Below are positions 47,715 to 58,175 of a DNA stretch of 64,000 nt, one piece after another. The notes beneath the pieces are model-generated. The model searched no databases, was not told the origin of the DNA, and was given only the letters and a program-made list of their open reading frames with translations. The translations under genes were made by a program, and so were the position numbers. Position 1 is the first letter of the stretch, and each line of letters begins with the position of its first letter. Origin of the DNA: Marinobacter halophilus (GTDB lineage: Bacteria; Pseudomonadota; Gammaproteobacteria; Pseudomonadales; Oleiphilaceae); the NCBI RefSeq assembly GCF_003007685.1, contig NZ_PXNN01000017.1, positions 723,143 through 787,142 on the forward strand. Reading direction: 5' to 3'.

Positions 47715-48755
47715 ATGACCAAAACCAACAAACCCAAACAGAACGGGCTCGGCGATATCAGCCTGCTCTATGTTCTGGTACTTCTGCGAGCCACAGAAGC
47801 GGAAGGTGGCGATACCAACACTCTAAAAACGCAGTATCACCTGAGCGACTCGGCATTGGCGTCGCCAGATGCCCGGATCAGCATTCCCAGGTTCATGCGC
47901 CTTGGCCATGCCGCGATCACCCTCACCGGCAATAAAGCCCTGGGTTTGCGGATGGGTGCGCTTACCCGGCCGATTGACGCCGGCATTGCCGGTGTCGCCG
48001 CCGAGACCGGCCCCACCATCGGGCAGGCACTGGCCACCCTGATCCGCTACGCGCTTTTAAGCAGTCAGAATTCCCGTGGCGAATCCACTCTCAGCCCGGA
48101 GCAACGCACTGCCCGGTTCTATTCGATCCGACCCTATAACCGTTACAACTGCTTTGTGGTGGATTCGATTCTGGCTGCCTGGACCCAAATGGTGCGCCAT
48201 ATGACCGGTCGCTACGATGTGCTGGAGCAGGTGCGCATTGAATACCCGTCAATCGGGCTGGATGAGGTGTTCGAAAGCTGGTTTCGTTGCCCGGTTGAAT
48301 TCGGAGCAACCGAGAACTCGATACGCTTGAAGGCAAGCGTTTGGGAGCAGGTGCCCTTCCAGGCGCACGAAGGCATGCACGAGAAACTGACCAATGGCTG
48401 CGAGCAGGAGCTCAAGCAACTACGTAAAGGCTGGAGTGTTGCCGATCGGGCCAGATACCTGATGACTCCGCTGCTAAAAGGCGAGACACCTACCTTGGAG
48501 GCACTGGCCACGAGACTGGGGACTACACCCTGGACGCTGCAGCGACAACTGGCCAGTGAAGGCACCGGCTTTCGGCAATTGCTGGATGACACACGAAAAC
48601 AACTGGCTCAGGACTACCTCCAAGAAACGGGCAGCTCCTTATCGGAAATTGCGTGGCTGCTTGGTTTTGCCAATCCACCGGCATTTCACAAGGCGTATCA
48701 ACGCTGGCATGGCGTAAGCCCTGGAGAGCGCAGAAAACAGATACAAGGGATGTAA
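47715..48755 (+). CDS. AraC family regulator divergent from fadH
   Basis: 346 residues. N-terminal ligand domain of the arabinose-binding-like type (PF12625, about 25-215) and C-terminal AraC double helix-turn-helix (about 245-345; PTLEALATRLGTTPWTLQRQLASEG, positions about 257-281, then LSEIAWLLGFANPPAFHKAYQRW). Members with this domain often sense fatty acid or lipid-related signals. The 126-base spacer to fadH holds the short palindrome AACCCAGGGTT (47607-47617), a possible operator. It ends 23 bases before the 3' end of the convergent tRNA-Asp gene. Confidence 0.9.
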   Translation: MTKTNKPKQNGLGDISLLYVLVLLRATEAEGGDTNTLKTQYHLSDSALASPDARISIPRFMRLGHAAITLTGNKALGLRMGALTRPIDAGIAGVAAETGPTIGQALATLIRYALLSSQNSRGESTLSPEQRTARFYSIRPYNRYNCFVVDSILAAWTQMVRHMTGRYDVLEQVRIEYPSIGLDEVFESWFRCPVEFGATENSIRLKASVWEQVPFQAHEGMHEKLTNGCEQELKQLRKGWSVADRARYLMTPLLKGETPTLEALATRLGTTPWTLQRQLASEGTGFRQLLDDTRKQLAQDYLQETGSSLSEIAWLLGFANPPAFHKAYQRWHGVSPGERRKQIQGM

Positions 48756-48778
48756 AGAATAACAGGGGGGAGAAAAAA

Positions 48779-48855
48779 TGGCGGAGCGGACGGGACTCGA
48801 ACCCGCGACCCCCGGCGTGACAGGCCGGTATTCTAACCAACTGAACTACCGCTCC
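48779..48855 (-). tRNA. tRNA-Asp (anticodon GTC)
   Basis: On the minus strand: acceptor GGAGCGG pairs with CCGCTCC, D arm with AGTTGGTTA, anticodon arm CCGGC/GCCGG around the GTC loop CTGTCAC, T arm GCGGG/CCCGT-type with TTCGAGT, discriminator G and encoded CCA. 77 bases. A lone gene between two AraC genes; about 120 bases of spacer upstream hold its promoter. Confidence 0.97.
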
Positions 48856-48976
48856 GCGCGGGTTGCCTACTGAGCCGCTTTGCAACTGCTCTGTGACAAC
48901 GAGGGCGAATTATATAGAGGCCCCCGGCTATGTCAACGATTTTTCCGAACTTTTTTCACTTTTCCCTTCCGGGCGG

Positions 48977-50008
48977 TCACATGGCATCAACCATCGCGTC
49001 TTTGCCCTGAGCTGTTTTACGGTACTCGATCGGCGTCATATTCGACCAACGCTTGAAGGCACGATAAAAGGTACTGGGCTCTGAAAATCCTGTGAGGTAA
49101 ACAATCTCATCAATGGACTCATCCGTAGTTGCCAGCAACTGGCGCGCCAGCCGATAGCGGAAATCCGCCAGCACCTGATTAAAGCTGGTCTCGGCCTCGG
49201 TCAGCCGGGTGCGCAGCGTTCGTGGTTTGATACCCAGGCGCTCGGCCACGGCATCCAGCGTCACTTCGCCACTGTCCAACAACTCAGCGATGATACGTTC
49301 CACCTGCCCGACAATGTCCTTCTTCTCCAGTCGCGCCACTTGCTCACTGGCAAAGCGCTCATGCAAGGCCAGCAATTCCGGCTCGGCATGAGGCGATGCG
49401 TGGGAGAGCATGTCCACCGGAAAGTACAACCGGTTCTCCTCGGCACCAAACACCACATCACAGCCAACCAGCTCCCTGACATGGTCTTGGCCCTGCTCCC
49501 GCTGGTGCTCGAACTCGATCCGGGATGGATAGAAATTGCCGTCAGTGATGGATTTGAAAAAGGTGATCAAGCCCTGCACGAAGCATTCGTTGAAATGCCG
49601 GAGCCGCCGAATTTCATCCGATGCAGCATCCAGAACCATGCAGGCTTCGTCGCCCTCAATGAAGAACTCGGTGTTAGCGGCGTCACTCAGCAGGCGCTGG
49701 TAATTCTGGGCGCGGCGCAAACCTTCGCCGAAAGTAGAGCTGCTGAGGAATAGGTACTCTAGAACCTGCCCCTTGTAGGCTGGCAGAAGCGGACCGAGGT
49801 GCAACCCTATGTCCGGATCACCCGAAACATCTTCCACTGCCTGCCAGAAAAAAACCTGGGCGCTGTGAGGAGTTCGGAGCTGGTCGGTGTATACATACTT
49901 CTCGTCAACGCCGAGGCGGCTGAAAATGGCGTCAGTATCCACGCCCTTCTTTTTCATCGCCTCGTATATCAGGCGCAACATCACACCTGCATCACGTAAT
50001 TCCTGCAT
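48977..50008 (-). CDS. AraC family regulator divergent from the MaoC-like gene
   Basis: 343 residues, the same architecture as the AraC gene 0.2 kb away: arabinose-binding-like ligand domain (about 20-205) and C-terminal AraC DNA-binding domain (about 235-335; VTLDAVAERLGIKPRTLRTRL, positions about 247-267, then IDEIVYLTGFSEPSTFYRAFKRW). The two proteins differ greatly in sequence, so a recent duplication is unlikely. The 245-base divergent spacer with the MaoC-like gene suggests that gene as target. Confidence 0.9.
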   Translation of the reverse strand: MQELRDAGVMLRLIYEAMKKKGVDTDAIFSRLGVDEKYVYTDQLRTPHSAQVFFWQAVEDVSGDPDIGLHLGPLLPAYKGQVLEYLFLSSSTFGEGLRRAQNYQRLLSDAANTEFFIEGDEACMVLDAASDEIRRLRHFNECFVQGLITFFKSITDGNFYPSRIEFEHQREQGQDHVRELVGCDVVFGAEENRLYFPVDMLSHASPHAEPELLALHERFASEQVARLEKKDIVGQVERIIAELLDSGEVTLDAVAERLGIKPRTLRTRLTEAETSFNQVLADFRYRLARQLLATTDESIDEIVYLTGFSEPSTFYRAFKRWSNMTPIEYRKTAQGKDAMVDAM

Positions 50009-50253
50009 AGTATCCCGCTTTTTATTTATTGGTTACTACTTTGACCCGCCGGACGGTGCCATTGGCTCGGCCGGTCAATGCCCGATCTGGTCGGGTTTGC
50101 CAGACTACTTGACCGTCAAGACTTTCGTCGCATATTAGAGCATATCAGGCCACGAACGCACAGTTGTACCAGAATGTAGAGTAAATCTTTAGTTACGTTA
50201 ACGATTCACGGGAAACTATCCGGTCGACGAGACCGGTTCGGGAGATAGCCAAC

Positions 50254-51126
50254 ATGACAGAGCCACTGGTTTACCACAGCAAGGCACCTGCGCTGCTGCC
50301 GCTGTTCGGCCGGGCATTGCGGCCAAAATCGCAGACGCCGGGTGTGAACACGAAAATACCGGAGTTGCAGGTCGATCTGCTCGGCGCCGCCACCAATACG
50401 CCTGTATTGCCACGCTACGCCAGTGTCTGCGGGTTTTCCACGGGTTCCATGCTGCCCCTGACCTGGCCCCACATCCTGGCCTTTCCGCTGCACCTGAAAC
50501 TCCTGACAGACAGCCAGTTTCCGTTGCCCCTGCTGGGCCTGGTGCACCTGCGCAACACGATCACCCAGCACCGGCCGATCAGCACCGGCGAGAACCTGGA
50601 CATCCGGGTAACGCTGGGCAACCAGCAGAACACCAACCGCGGCATTGAATTTGACCTGATCACGGAAGCCCGCTCGGCCGGTCGACTGATCTGGGAAGAG
50701 AGCAGCACCAACCTGTTTCGGATCGCCAGCGAAAAGGGTAGCAAGCCGAAATCAACGCCACCAGAGCTTGAGATCTATCCCTGTTCCGAGACCATTGCCG
50801 TGGCCGAAAACCTTGGGCGACAGTATGCCCGCGTATCCGGCGACCGCAATCCGATCCACATGCACGCGCTCAGCGCCAAGGCGTTTGGTTTCCCTCGGGC
50901 GATTGCACACGGTATGTGGAGCAAGGCCCGGATCCTGGCCTTACTGGAGCAACAGAATGAATGGAAAGCGGGGCCCGTGCGGGTAAGCTGTCAATTCAAG
51001 AAACCACTGTTTCTGCCGGGTACCGCTCAACTGAACTGGCGAACCAGCGATGACAGCTGGGATTATCAGTTACTCAACGCTCAGGGTGATGCGCCGCACC
51101 TGAGTGGCCGCATCGAATGGCTCTGA
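50254..51126 (+). CDS. MaoC-like double hot-dog dehydratase
   Basis: 290 residues. The C-terminal half carries the hydratase 2 motif YARVSGDRNPIHMH, then FGFPRAIAHGMW (about 195-230), with the Asp and His of R-specific enoyl-CoA hydratases. The N-terminal half (about 40-150) is a degenerate hot-dog, as in the FAS2/MaoC double-domain group. Probable reversible hydration of an enoyl thioester in fatty acid or polyester metabolism; exact substrate unknown. GGGAG-like site upstream. It is convergent with the kinase gene, 3 bases apart. Confidence 0.88.
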   Translation: MTEPLVYHSKAPALLPLFGRALRPKSQTPGVNTKIPELQVDLLGAATNTPVLPRYASVCGFSTGSMLPLTWPHILAFPLHLKLLTDSQFPLPLLGLVHLRNTITQHRPISTGENLDIRVTLGNQQNTNRGIEFDLITEARSAGRLIWEESSTNLFRIASEKGSKPKSTPPELEIYPCSETIAVAENLGRQYARVSGDRNPIHMHALSAKAFGFPRAIAHGMWSKARILALLEQQNEWKAGPVRVSCQFKKPLFLPGTAQLNWRTSDDSWDYQLLNAQGDAPHLSGRIEWL

Positions 51127-51129
51127 GGC

Positions 51130-52695
51130 CTAGTCCGTCACGCAGGACTGGCCCTCGGCGCCGGCTATCGGCAGGGTGAAGAAGAAGCATGCCCCGCCCC
51201 GCTCAGGGCGCTCATAACCAATATCGCCGCCCTGAGCCTGAATCAGTGAGCGACAGGTGGCCAATCCAATGCCCATGCCGTCATCTTTGGTGGTGTAGAA
51301 AGGATGGAAAAGTTTTTCTACTGCGTCTTCAGGCACTCCGACTCCGTGATCCAGCACCTGAATCCGGACGCAATGCTCGGCACAGCGGCGAGCGCTGACT
51401 TCCACCGGTGTCGATGAGTCCGCGCTGCGCGTCGCCTCCAGCGCGTTACGAATCAGATTAAGCGCAACCTGTTGCACCTGAATCGGATCTGCCAGCACAT
51501 CCGGCAAAGCCTCTTCGAAAAATACTTCGATGCCACCGTCGTTGTTACGCATATCCACCTCGGCGAATTGCCGGGTGTCTTCCAGCAAAGCTGGTAGCGA
51601 AACAATCTCTTTGCCAGTCGCCGGCTTTTTCATGAACCGGCGAATCCGCCGGATGATTTCGCTGGCCCGATGCGATTGCGCTTCAATTTTGTCCAGCGTC
51701 TCCTGCAACAGCGCAAGATCCGGCTGTTCTTTCGCCATCATGCGCTTGGAAACACGGGCATAATTGGTAATGGCGGTCAGCGGTTGATTGATCTCATGGG
51801 CAAAGCCCGCCGCCATCTCACCCATGGTGGTCAGCCGAGAGGTATGCGCCAGCTGATCACGCTGCTCCTGCACCAGCGCTCTTGCGTCGTCCAGCGCCTG
51901 CTCGTTCGTCAGCTCAACGGTAATATCCCGGAACACCACTACGGCGCCATGTAGTTCGCCATCATCCAGTTTGGGGGTCGAACGATACTCGGCCGGAAAG
52001 CCGCTGCCATCGGCCCGCAACATGCGGATATCACGCTGGCCTTCTGCCACACCTTGGCCGCAGGTTGCCATTACCGGGAGGCTGTCTTGACACTCGGCCG
52101 CAGTTGAAAAATGCAGATTGAAAAAACTCTTACCGATCAAGTCTTCCGCCGGACAGCCCATGATCATGGCCGCCGCCGGGTTGGCAAATTCGATAACACC
52201 CTGCTCGTCGAGGCCGTAAATGCCCTCGTTGATGGAGTTCAGTATGCGGGCCTGGTCGCCCTGAAGTTCGCGATTACGGGCCTGCAGTTCCCGCTCCAGA
52301 CGGATCACCCGGGCATGGGTTTTGACCCGTACGATCACTTCCTGGGATTGAAAGGGCTTGGAGATGTAATCGGCGCCGCCAAGGCTGAAACCTTTGACTT
52401 TGGCTTGCAGATCGTCAAGCGCAGAAAGAAACACCACCGCGCTGTCTGAGGTTTCCGGGTCGGCTTTGAGGCGCTCACACACTTCATAGCCGTCCATTTC
52501 CGGCATCATGATATCGAGCAGAATCACTTCAGGGTGATGGCGGTGAGCAAGGTCCAGTGCTTTCTCGCCTTCATTGGCGATGAGCAACCGGTAACCTTTG
52601 TCTTTCAGGGTCTCGTAGAGGACCTTCAGGTTCTGCGGATTGTCATCCACCAGCAGAACCGTCACCTCGGAGTTCTCAGTGACAACTTCAGTCAT
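51130..52695 (-). CDS. Histidine kinase with N-terminal receiver (REC-PAS-HisKA-HATPase)
   Basis: 521 residues. A receiver domain (about 10-125; phospho-Asp in VILLDIMMPEMDGYE) is followed by a short coiled linker, a PAS domain (about 150-270), HisKA with phosphorylated His in GFAHEINQPLTA (about 305) and HATPase with N box NLIRNALEAT and G boxes DHGVGVP and GMGIGLA. A soluble FixL-like sensor without membrane helices. It lies 51 bases after the FixJ-like gene, its probable partner, with a terminator-like hairpin in that spacer. Confidence 0.92.
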   Translation of the reverse strand: MTEVVTENSEVTVLLVDDNPQNLKVLYETLKDKGYRLLIANEGEKALDLAHRHHPEVILLDIMMPEMDGYEVCERLKADPETSDSAVVFLSALDDLQAKVKGFSLGGADYISKPFQSQEVIVRVKTHARVIRLERELQARNRELQGDQARILNSINEGIYGLDEQGVIEFANPAAAMIMGCPAEDLIGKSFFNLHFSTAAECQDSLPVMATCGQGVAEGQRDIRMLRADGSGFPAEYRSTPKLDDGELHGAVVVFRDITVELTNEQALDDARALVQEQRDQLAHTSRLTTMGEMAAGFAHEINQPLTAITNYARVSKRMMAKEQPDLALLQETLDKIEAQSHRASEIIRRIRRFMKKPATGKEIVSLPALLEDTRQFAEVDMRNNDGGIEVFFEEALPDVLADPIQVQQVALNLIRNALEATRSADSSTPVEVSARRCAEHCVRIQVLDHGVGVPEDAVEKLFHPFYTTKDDGMGIGLATCRSLIQAQGGDIGYERPERGGACFFFTLPIAGAEGQSCVTD

Positions 52696-52711
52696 AGAAA
52701 CATGGCCGGTT

Positions 52712-52738
52712 AAAAACGTCGTCGTATCATGACGACGT
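52712..52738 (-). terminator. Terminator-like hairpin between response regulator and kinase genes
   Basis: On the minus strand ACGTCGTC, a seven-base loop, GACGACGT and TTTT. It is nine bases after the regulator stop and 17 before the kinase start; likely partial termination within the operon. Confidence 0.7.
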
Positions 52739-52746
52739 CGACAGAC

Positions 52747-53367
52747 CTAGTCGATAAGTTCCTTTACGGACAGAACCATACGCACCAGATGTGCCAATGA
52801 ATGGGTGCCCATCTTGTGCATGACTCTGGAGCGATGGATTTCAACCGTCCGCTGACTGATTTCCAGCTCAATCGCGATCACTTTGTTGGCCTGCCCGGCG
52901 ATCATGCGGTCCATGATTTCTCGCTCACGGGGCGTCAGGCTTTTAACCCGGCGAACGATCTCCTGCCTTTCACCAAGAGATTTACGTTGCTCACGGTCCT
53001 GCTCAAGCGCCGCTTCAATTTTTTCCAGCAGCGCCTCTTCGCGGTAGGGCTTCTGGATGAAGTCCACCGCGCCCTCTTTCATGGCATCGACTGCCATGGG
53101 TACATCGCCATGACCGGTCACAAAGATGATGGGCAGAATAGAATGCTTGTCGTTGAGCCTTTTCTGCAACTCCATGCCATCCATACCCGGCATACGGATA
53201 TCCAGCACAATGCAGCCAGCCATCTTGTCGGAATAGTCGGCAAGAAACGCATTGGCGCTCTCATAGGGTTTCACCGGCTTGCTGTCAGATTTCAGCAACA
53301 ATTCGAGTGAATCGCGGACTGCCTCGTCGTCCTCTACCACATACACAGTTTGCTGGATGTCAGTCAT
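52747..53367 (-). CDS. FixJ/NarL-type response regulator
   Basis: 206 residues. The receiver (about 5-120) has acidic DD, phospho-Asp in CIVLDIRMPGMDG (about 57), Thr in VTGHGD and Lys in IQKPYREE. The LuxR/GerE helix-turn-helix (about 140-200) shows LTPREREIMDRMIAGQANKVIA and QRTVEIHRSRVMHKMG. FixJ-like layout with the kinase just downstream. It starts 38 bases after the Lon-like gene on the same strand. Confidence 0.94.
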   Translation of the reverse strand: MTDIQQTVYVVEDDEAVRDSLELLLKSDSKPVKPYESANAFLADYSDKMAGCIVLDIRMPGMDGMELQKRLNDKHSILPIIFVTGHGDVPMAVDAMKEGAVDFIQKPYREEALLEKIEAALEQDREQRKSLGERQEIVRRVKSLTPREREIMDRMIAGQANKVIAIELEISQRTVEIHRSRVMHKMGTHSLAHLVRMVLSVKELID

Positions 53368-53405
53368 CGATCTTTACTCTCCTGTCCGTTTTATTATTGG
53401 GCCGG

Positions 53406-55814
53406 TCAGTGGATGGATGGATCTTTGTGATCGTCGCGGGCGTGTTCCTGGCGCTCGTGTTCGCGCATGGTTTCAAGCCGTTGCTGGATAATGCCAAAAA
53501 CGCTCTGCCTGGGGTACCGTCCTTTCTCATCGGCTTTACCGGCAGGCTTACCCAGCAACAGAGTGATGGCTTCTTCTACCCGGGCTACTGAATACACCGC
53601 AAAGGTGCCTGCTCTGGCCGCCTTGACCACCTCGCTGTCCAGCATCAGATTCTGCACATTTGTCGCTGGAACAATCACACCCTGGGTGCCGGAAAGACCA
53701 CCCTTGAGCTCGCAAGTTGCGTAAAAGCCCTCTACTTTTTCGTTCACGCCACCAATCGGCTGAACCTCGCCGAACTGATTCACTGACCCGGTAATGGCAA
53801 GATCCTGCCGTACCGGAATTCCGGACAGCGCAGACACCAGCGCGCACAGTTCAGCAAGCGACGCGCTGTCTCCATCTACCTCACCATAGTTCTGCTCAAA
53901 GGTGAGGCTGGCCGACAAGTGCATAGGGTCGGTGACGGCAAAATGCGACGACAACCAAGAGCTGAGGATCATCACGCCCTTGGAGTGAATATTGCCACCC
54001 AGCTTCACATCGCGCTCGATGTCCATTACCTCGCCATCACCATAGTAGCAGGTTGCGGTCACCCGGTTGGACAAGCCAAACTCGAAACCTCCGGTTGACA
54101 GCACAGACAGCGCATTCACCTGACCGACGCAAGTGCCAGTGGTTGAAACCAGTGTAGAACCGTCCCGGATAGAATCATAGAAATGGTCCCGAATACGACT
54201 GCTTCGATAGCGAGCGCTTTCCAGGGCGCGCTCCACGTGCACTTCGGTAATCAGTTTGGCACCAGCCTGGCGGGCCCAGAAATCGGATTCGCGCAGCAGG
54301 TTGGCGATATCAGCCGCGTGCAGCGACAGTCGGTCCTGATGCTCGGCCATTCTCGCACTGTGCTCAATTATGCGGGCCACCGCTTTACTGGAACAATGCA
54401 ACAGCTTCTTCTCAACCACCAGGCTTGCGATAAACTTGGCGTAAAGCAGCTGACTTTCTTCGGTACGGTACATCTCGTTCTCGAAATCCGCCGTCACCCG
54501 GAACAACTCGGCAAACTCGGGATCGTATTCCTGCAGTAGCATCCAGGTTTCGCGGTCACCAAACAGGACTATTTTGACATCCAGTGGCACCGCTTCCGGT
54601 TCAATGGAGATGGTGCCGGACAACGTCAGCTCGCGCTCCAGGGAGTTGATCTGCAGGGTGCGGGAGCGCAGAGCCCGCTTCAAACCGTCCCAGACAAACG
54701 GTTGTTCAAGCACCTTGATGGCATCCATCAACAGGTAACCACCGTTCGCCTTGTGCAGACTGCCCGGGCGAATCAGAGAAAAATCGGTGAACACGGTGCC
54801 TTTGAAGGTCACATTCTCAACATAGCCAAACAGATTGTGATAAGTGGGGTTATCTTCCACCACCACCGGCACCTCATTGGTTTTCTGGTGCACCAGCACG
54901 TTCACCAGATAACGCCGTGGGGTCTTCTTGTCGAGTGACGCGTAAGCGATGGCAGCCCGCTCTTCGTCGTCTTCCAGAAAGATATCCAGGTTGTCGACCA
55001 GATCTTTACGGACCGCGTTAAGGTAAGTCACCACACCGGGCAGTTCCTGGTACTTTTCGATCAGCTCATCAATCTGATGGCCGGAAATACCTTCCAGGGT
55101 TTCCTGGTTGAGCAGGTGTTGTTTTTCCGCATATTCCAGCTCCCAGTCAGCCAGTTTGCGCAGGGCCTGACGGAGCTTCTTTTCCAGTTTGTTAACGGAA
55201 TCTTCGAACTTTGCCCGCTGTTCATCGGTCAGCGCCTGGAAGCTTTCTGCGGTGTGTGGTTCTTCGCCATTCATGGCCACCAGCCGATAGCCGCCCGGGG
55301 TCGTGATGTTCAGACTGACCTTCTTACGCTTGGCCTGGGCCGCCACTTTTTCCAGTTCGTCTTCCTGTTTTTTGGCGTACTCATCCTTGAGTTTTTCTGC
55401 CCGCTCCAGAAAACTATCGCTATCAAAGGTCTGGGGAATCATCTTCACCAGCCGCGCCATCAGCTTTTCCATATCCTGCTTGAGCTGGGTTCCCTGACCG
55501 GCAGGCAGCTTCAGCAACGTAGGGTTGCGCGGCTCATCGAAGTTAGCAACGTAGCACCAATCGTGGCTCTGTTGCTCGGTATCGACGTGGTGTTCCAGGT
55601 ATCGAAGCATCATGGTGCGCTTGCCCAACCCGTTCCGGCCGACTGCGTAGACGTTATAACCACCATGGGGCATGGCCAGGGCAAAGCGCACAGCCTCCTG
55701 GGCACGATTCTGGCCAACGATTTCGGCCAGCGGCTCAAGTTGCCGGGTGGTTTTGAATGGCAGGTCTTTCAGAACGCAGGATTTGTAAAGCTGATGCAAT
55801 GGCAGTGACTTCAA
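53406..55814 (-). CDS. Lon-like ATP-dependent protease (AAA_32/Lon_C family)
   Basis: 802 residues. N-terminal AAA part with a divergent P loop VGRNGLGKRTMM (about 62; Arg follows the Lys where Ser/Thr is usual), a helical insertion (about 115-270) and a Lon proteolytic domain (about 560-770) with catalytic Ser in EVDGDSASLAE and Lys in GGVNEKVEGF. It has no Lon substrate-binding N domain. Relatives include P. aeruginosa AsrA. The start is TTG at 55814 with a weak GGGAA upstream; no ATG gives a complete N-terminus. May be co-transcribed with the two-component genes downstream. Confidence 0.92.
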   Translation of the reverse strand: MKSLPLHQLYKSCVLKDLPFKTTRQLEPLAEIVGQNRAQEAVRFALAMPHGGYNVYAVGRNGLGKRTMMLRYLEHHVDTEQQSHDWCYVANFDEPRNPTLLKLPAGQGTQLKQDMEKLMARLVKMIPQTFDSDSFLERAEKLKDEYAKKQEDELEKVAAQAKRKKVSLNITTPGGYRLVAMNGEEPHTAESFQALTDEQRAKFEDSVNKLEKKLRQALRKLADWELEYAEKQHLLNQETLEGISGHQIDELIEKYQELPGVVTYLNAVRKDLVDNLDIFLEDDEERAAIAYASLDKKTPRRYLVNVLVHQKTNEVPVVVEDNPTYHNLFGYVENVTFKGTVFTDFSLIRPGSLHKANGGYLLMDAIKVLEQPFVWDGLKRALRSRTLQINSLERELTLSGTISIEPEAVPLDVKIVLFGDRETWMLLQEYDPEFAELFRVTADFENEMYRTEESQLLYAKFIASLVVEKKLLHCSSKAVARIIEHSARMAEHQDRLSLHAADIANLLRESDFWARQAGAKLITEVHVERALESARYRSSRIRDHFYDSIRDGSTLVSTTGTCVGQVNALSVLSTGGFEFGLSNRVTATCYYGDGEVMDIERDVKLGGNIHSKGVMILSSWLSSHFAVTDPMHLSASLTFEQNYGEVDGDSASLAELCALVSALSGIPVRQDLAITGSVNQFGEVQPIGGVNEKVEGFYATCELKGGLSGTQGVIVPATNVQNLMLDSEVVKAARAGTFAVYSVARVEEAITLLLGKPAGKADEKGRYPRQSVFGIIQQRLETMREHERQEHARDDHKDPSIH

Positions 55815-56041
55815 GTTCGATTCCCGTTGTGTTCAAATTTGTATAATGGCTATCGCAGGCATTGTAGTGTTTGAGCATCGGCCTGTCGCGTACCACTTCC
55901 GGTTTTATCCGATCGGGCCTTAGCTGACGCTATTTGTGAATCCGGTCACAAAACCCCCTTTGGTCATTTTTCAGGCAAGCAGTCGATTACTACACTTCCA
56001 GGCTCAGATGGATTCTGAACACAACAAGTACAACACCCGTG

Positions 56042-56431
56042 ATGGCCAATAACATGACGAATAATTCCGCAGATCGCCGCATCAAGGATCGTTTTCCGGC
56101 GTCCCGCCTCAGGGTGCAACTCCGCGAAAAAGGATTCTTCGGTCGCGGTAAACCGCCAGTGGCAGTGACCTGTCTGGACCTTAATCGCTATGGCATGGCA
56201 GTCTTGTGCCCCCGCCCGGTGGATGAGGGTGCGCGCCTGGCTCTCGATATTGAAGGCAAGTACATTAACGAGCCGCGGATTGATGCCTGCGTGATGTCGT
56301 GCCAGCCATTCCAGACCGGGTTTCGGATCAGCCTTCAGTTCAGCTACTGCCTGGACAAAAAGGGTTATTCGCGAGCGATGGACAATGCGCTGTCCCGCAT
56401 AGAAGGCTTTTACAATCGACTGGTCAGCTGA
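56042..56431 (+). CDS. PilZ domain protein
   Basis: About 129 residues. The c-di-GMP-binding RxxxR lies in DRFPASRLRV (about 15-24); the second motif, usually D/NxSxxG, reads DLNRYG (about 47-52) with Asn in place of Ser, so binding may be weaker. No other domain. No clear ribosome site; GTG at 56039, ATG at 56042 or ATG at 56054 could be the start. It is divergent from the Lon-like gene (about 225-base spacer) and its stop abuts the stop of the flavoprotein gene. Confidence 0.83.
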   Translation: MANNMTNNSADRRIKDRFPASRLRVQLREKGFFGRGKPPVAVTCLDLNRYGMAVLCPRPVDEGARLALDIEGKYINEPRIDACVMSCQPFQTGFRISLQFSYCLDKKGYSRAMDNALSRIEGFYNRLVS

Positions 56432-56902
56432 TCAGATCAGGCCGGCATCCAGGCTGGCCGCCACGTACAGGCCAAGTTCACCGCACTGATCCTCAAACTC
56501 GTCGCTGTAATCGCCCCGGCAGATCAGGGGTTCCTGAATGAGTTTCCAGCGTAATCCGGTGGTAATGCTTTCGATAGCACGGCGGGTTCCGGTGCCGTCG
56601 TGGCCGGCGCGGATATAAAAGGCGAAGGGCAGGCCCTGGGTTTTTTCGAGGCAAGGGTAGTAGCTTCTGTCGAAGAAGTCTTTGAGAGCTCCAGACATAT
56701 AGCCGAGGTTTTCGGTGGTGCCGAGGATGATGGCGTCACAGGCCAGTACGTCCTCGGGGCCGGCATCGAGTGGTGCTTTGACGACTACGTCAACCGCGTC
56801 AATATCCGGGTGGCGGGCGCCATTTTCTATGGCTTCCCGCAACTTCAGGGTATTCGGAGACGGCGCATGGGCTACTATCAATAGCTGTTTTTTAGTTGCC
56901 AT
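56432..56902 (-). CDS. Flavodoxin-fold NAD(P)H:FMN reductase-like protein
   Basis: 156 residues. LLIVAHAPSPNTLKLREA at the N-terminus forms the FMN phosphate loop; AIILGTTENLGYMSGALKDFFDR (positions about 60-82) is the FMN_red/flavodoxin middle strand and helix. A small flavin-dependent reductase or flavodoxin-like electron carrier is likely. It occupies the place after recA where recX often lies; it is 64 bases from recA on the same strand, with a hairpin between. Confidence 0.87.
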   Translation of the reverse strand: MATKKQLLIVAHAPSPNTLKLREAIENGARHPDIDAVDVVVKAPLDAGPEDVLACDAIILGTTENLGYMSGALKDFFDRSYYPCLEKTQGLPFAFYIRAGHDGTGTRRAIESITTGLRWKLIQEPLICRGDYSDEFEDQCGELGLYVAASLDAGLI

Positions 56903-56921
56903 AGTGTTCCGATCTTACTCT

Positions 56922-56955
56922 TGCACCGCCCAGCAACTTTACAGTGGGCGATGCA
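56922..56955 (-). repeat. 11-bp hairpin between recA and the flavoprotein gene
   Basis: TGCATCGCCCA and TGGGCGGTGCA around a 12-base loop, one G-T pair on the minus strand. There is no T tract, so a terminator is doubtful; a 3'-end stabilising structure for recA mRNA is possible. Confidence 0.45.
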
Positions 56956-56966
56956 ACAGAGTGCGA

Positions 56967-58010
<1,044 letters not shown>

Positions 58011-58108
58011 TGTAGCTAACCCTCGTTTGCCGGCGCTGCCGCACCCCGTTGATGTGGGCGCAAGCAGCAGAATTCAAAGCGATGACACCGGAGCTATCCA
58101 GTGTTTTC

Positions 58109-58124
58109 CTGTATATTTGAACAG
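58109..58124 (-). promoter_or_regulatory. LexA (SOS) box of recA
   Basis: CTGTATATTTGAACAG, a perfect CTGT-N8-ACAG. On the recA strand it is preceded by TTAATA, which aligns with the E. coli recA -35 TTGATA placed against the same box. LexA would block the promoter until DNA damage. Confidence 0.88.
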
Positions 58125-58175
58125 TATTAAAACATAAGCGTTAGCGCAGACCAACCCCTGCCCCGGTGAAAAAGT

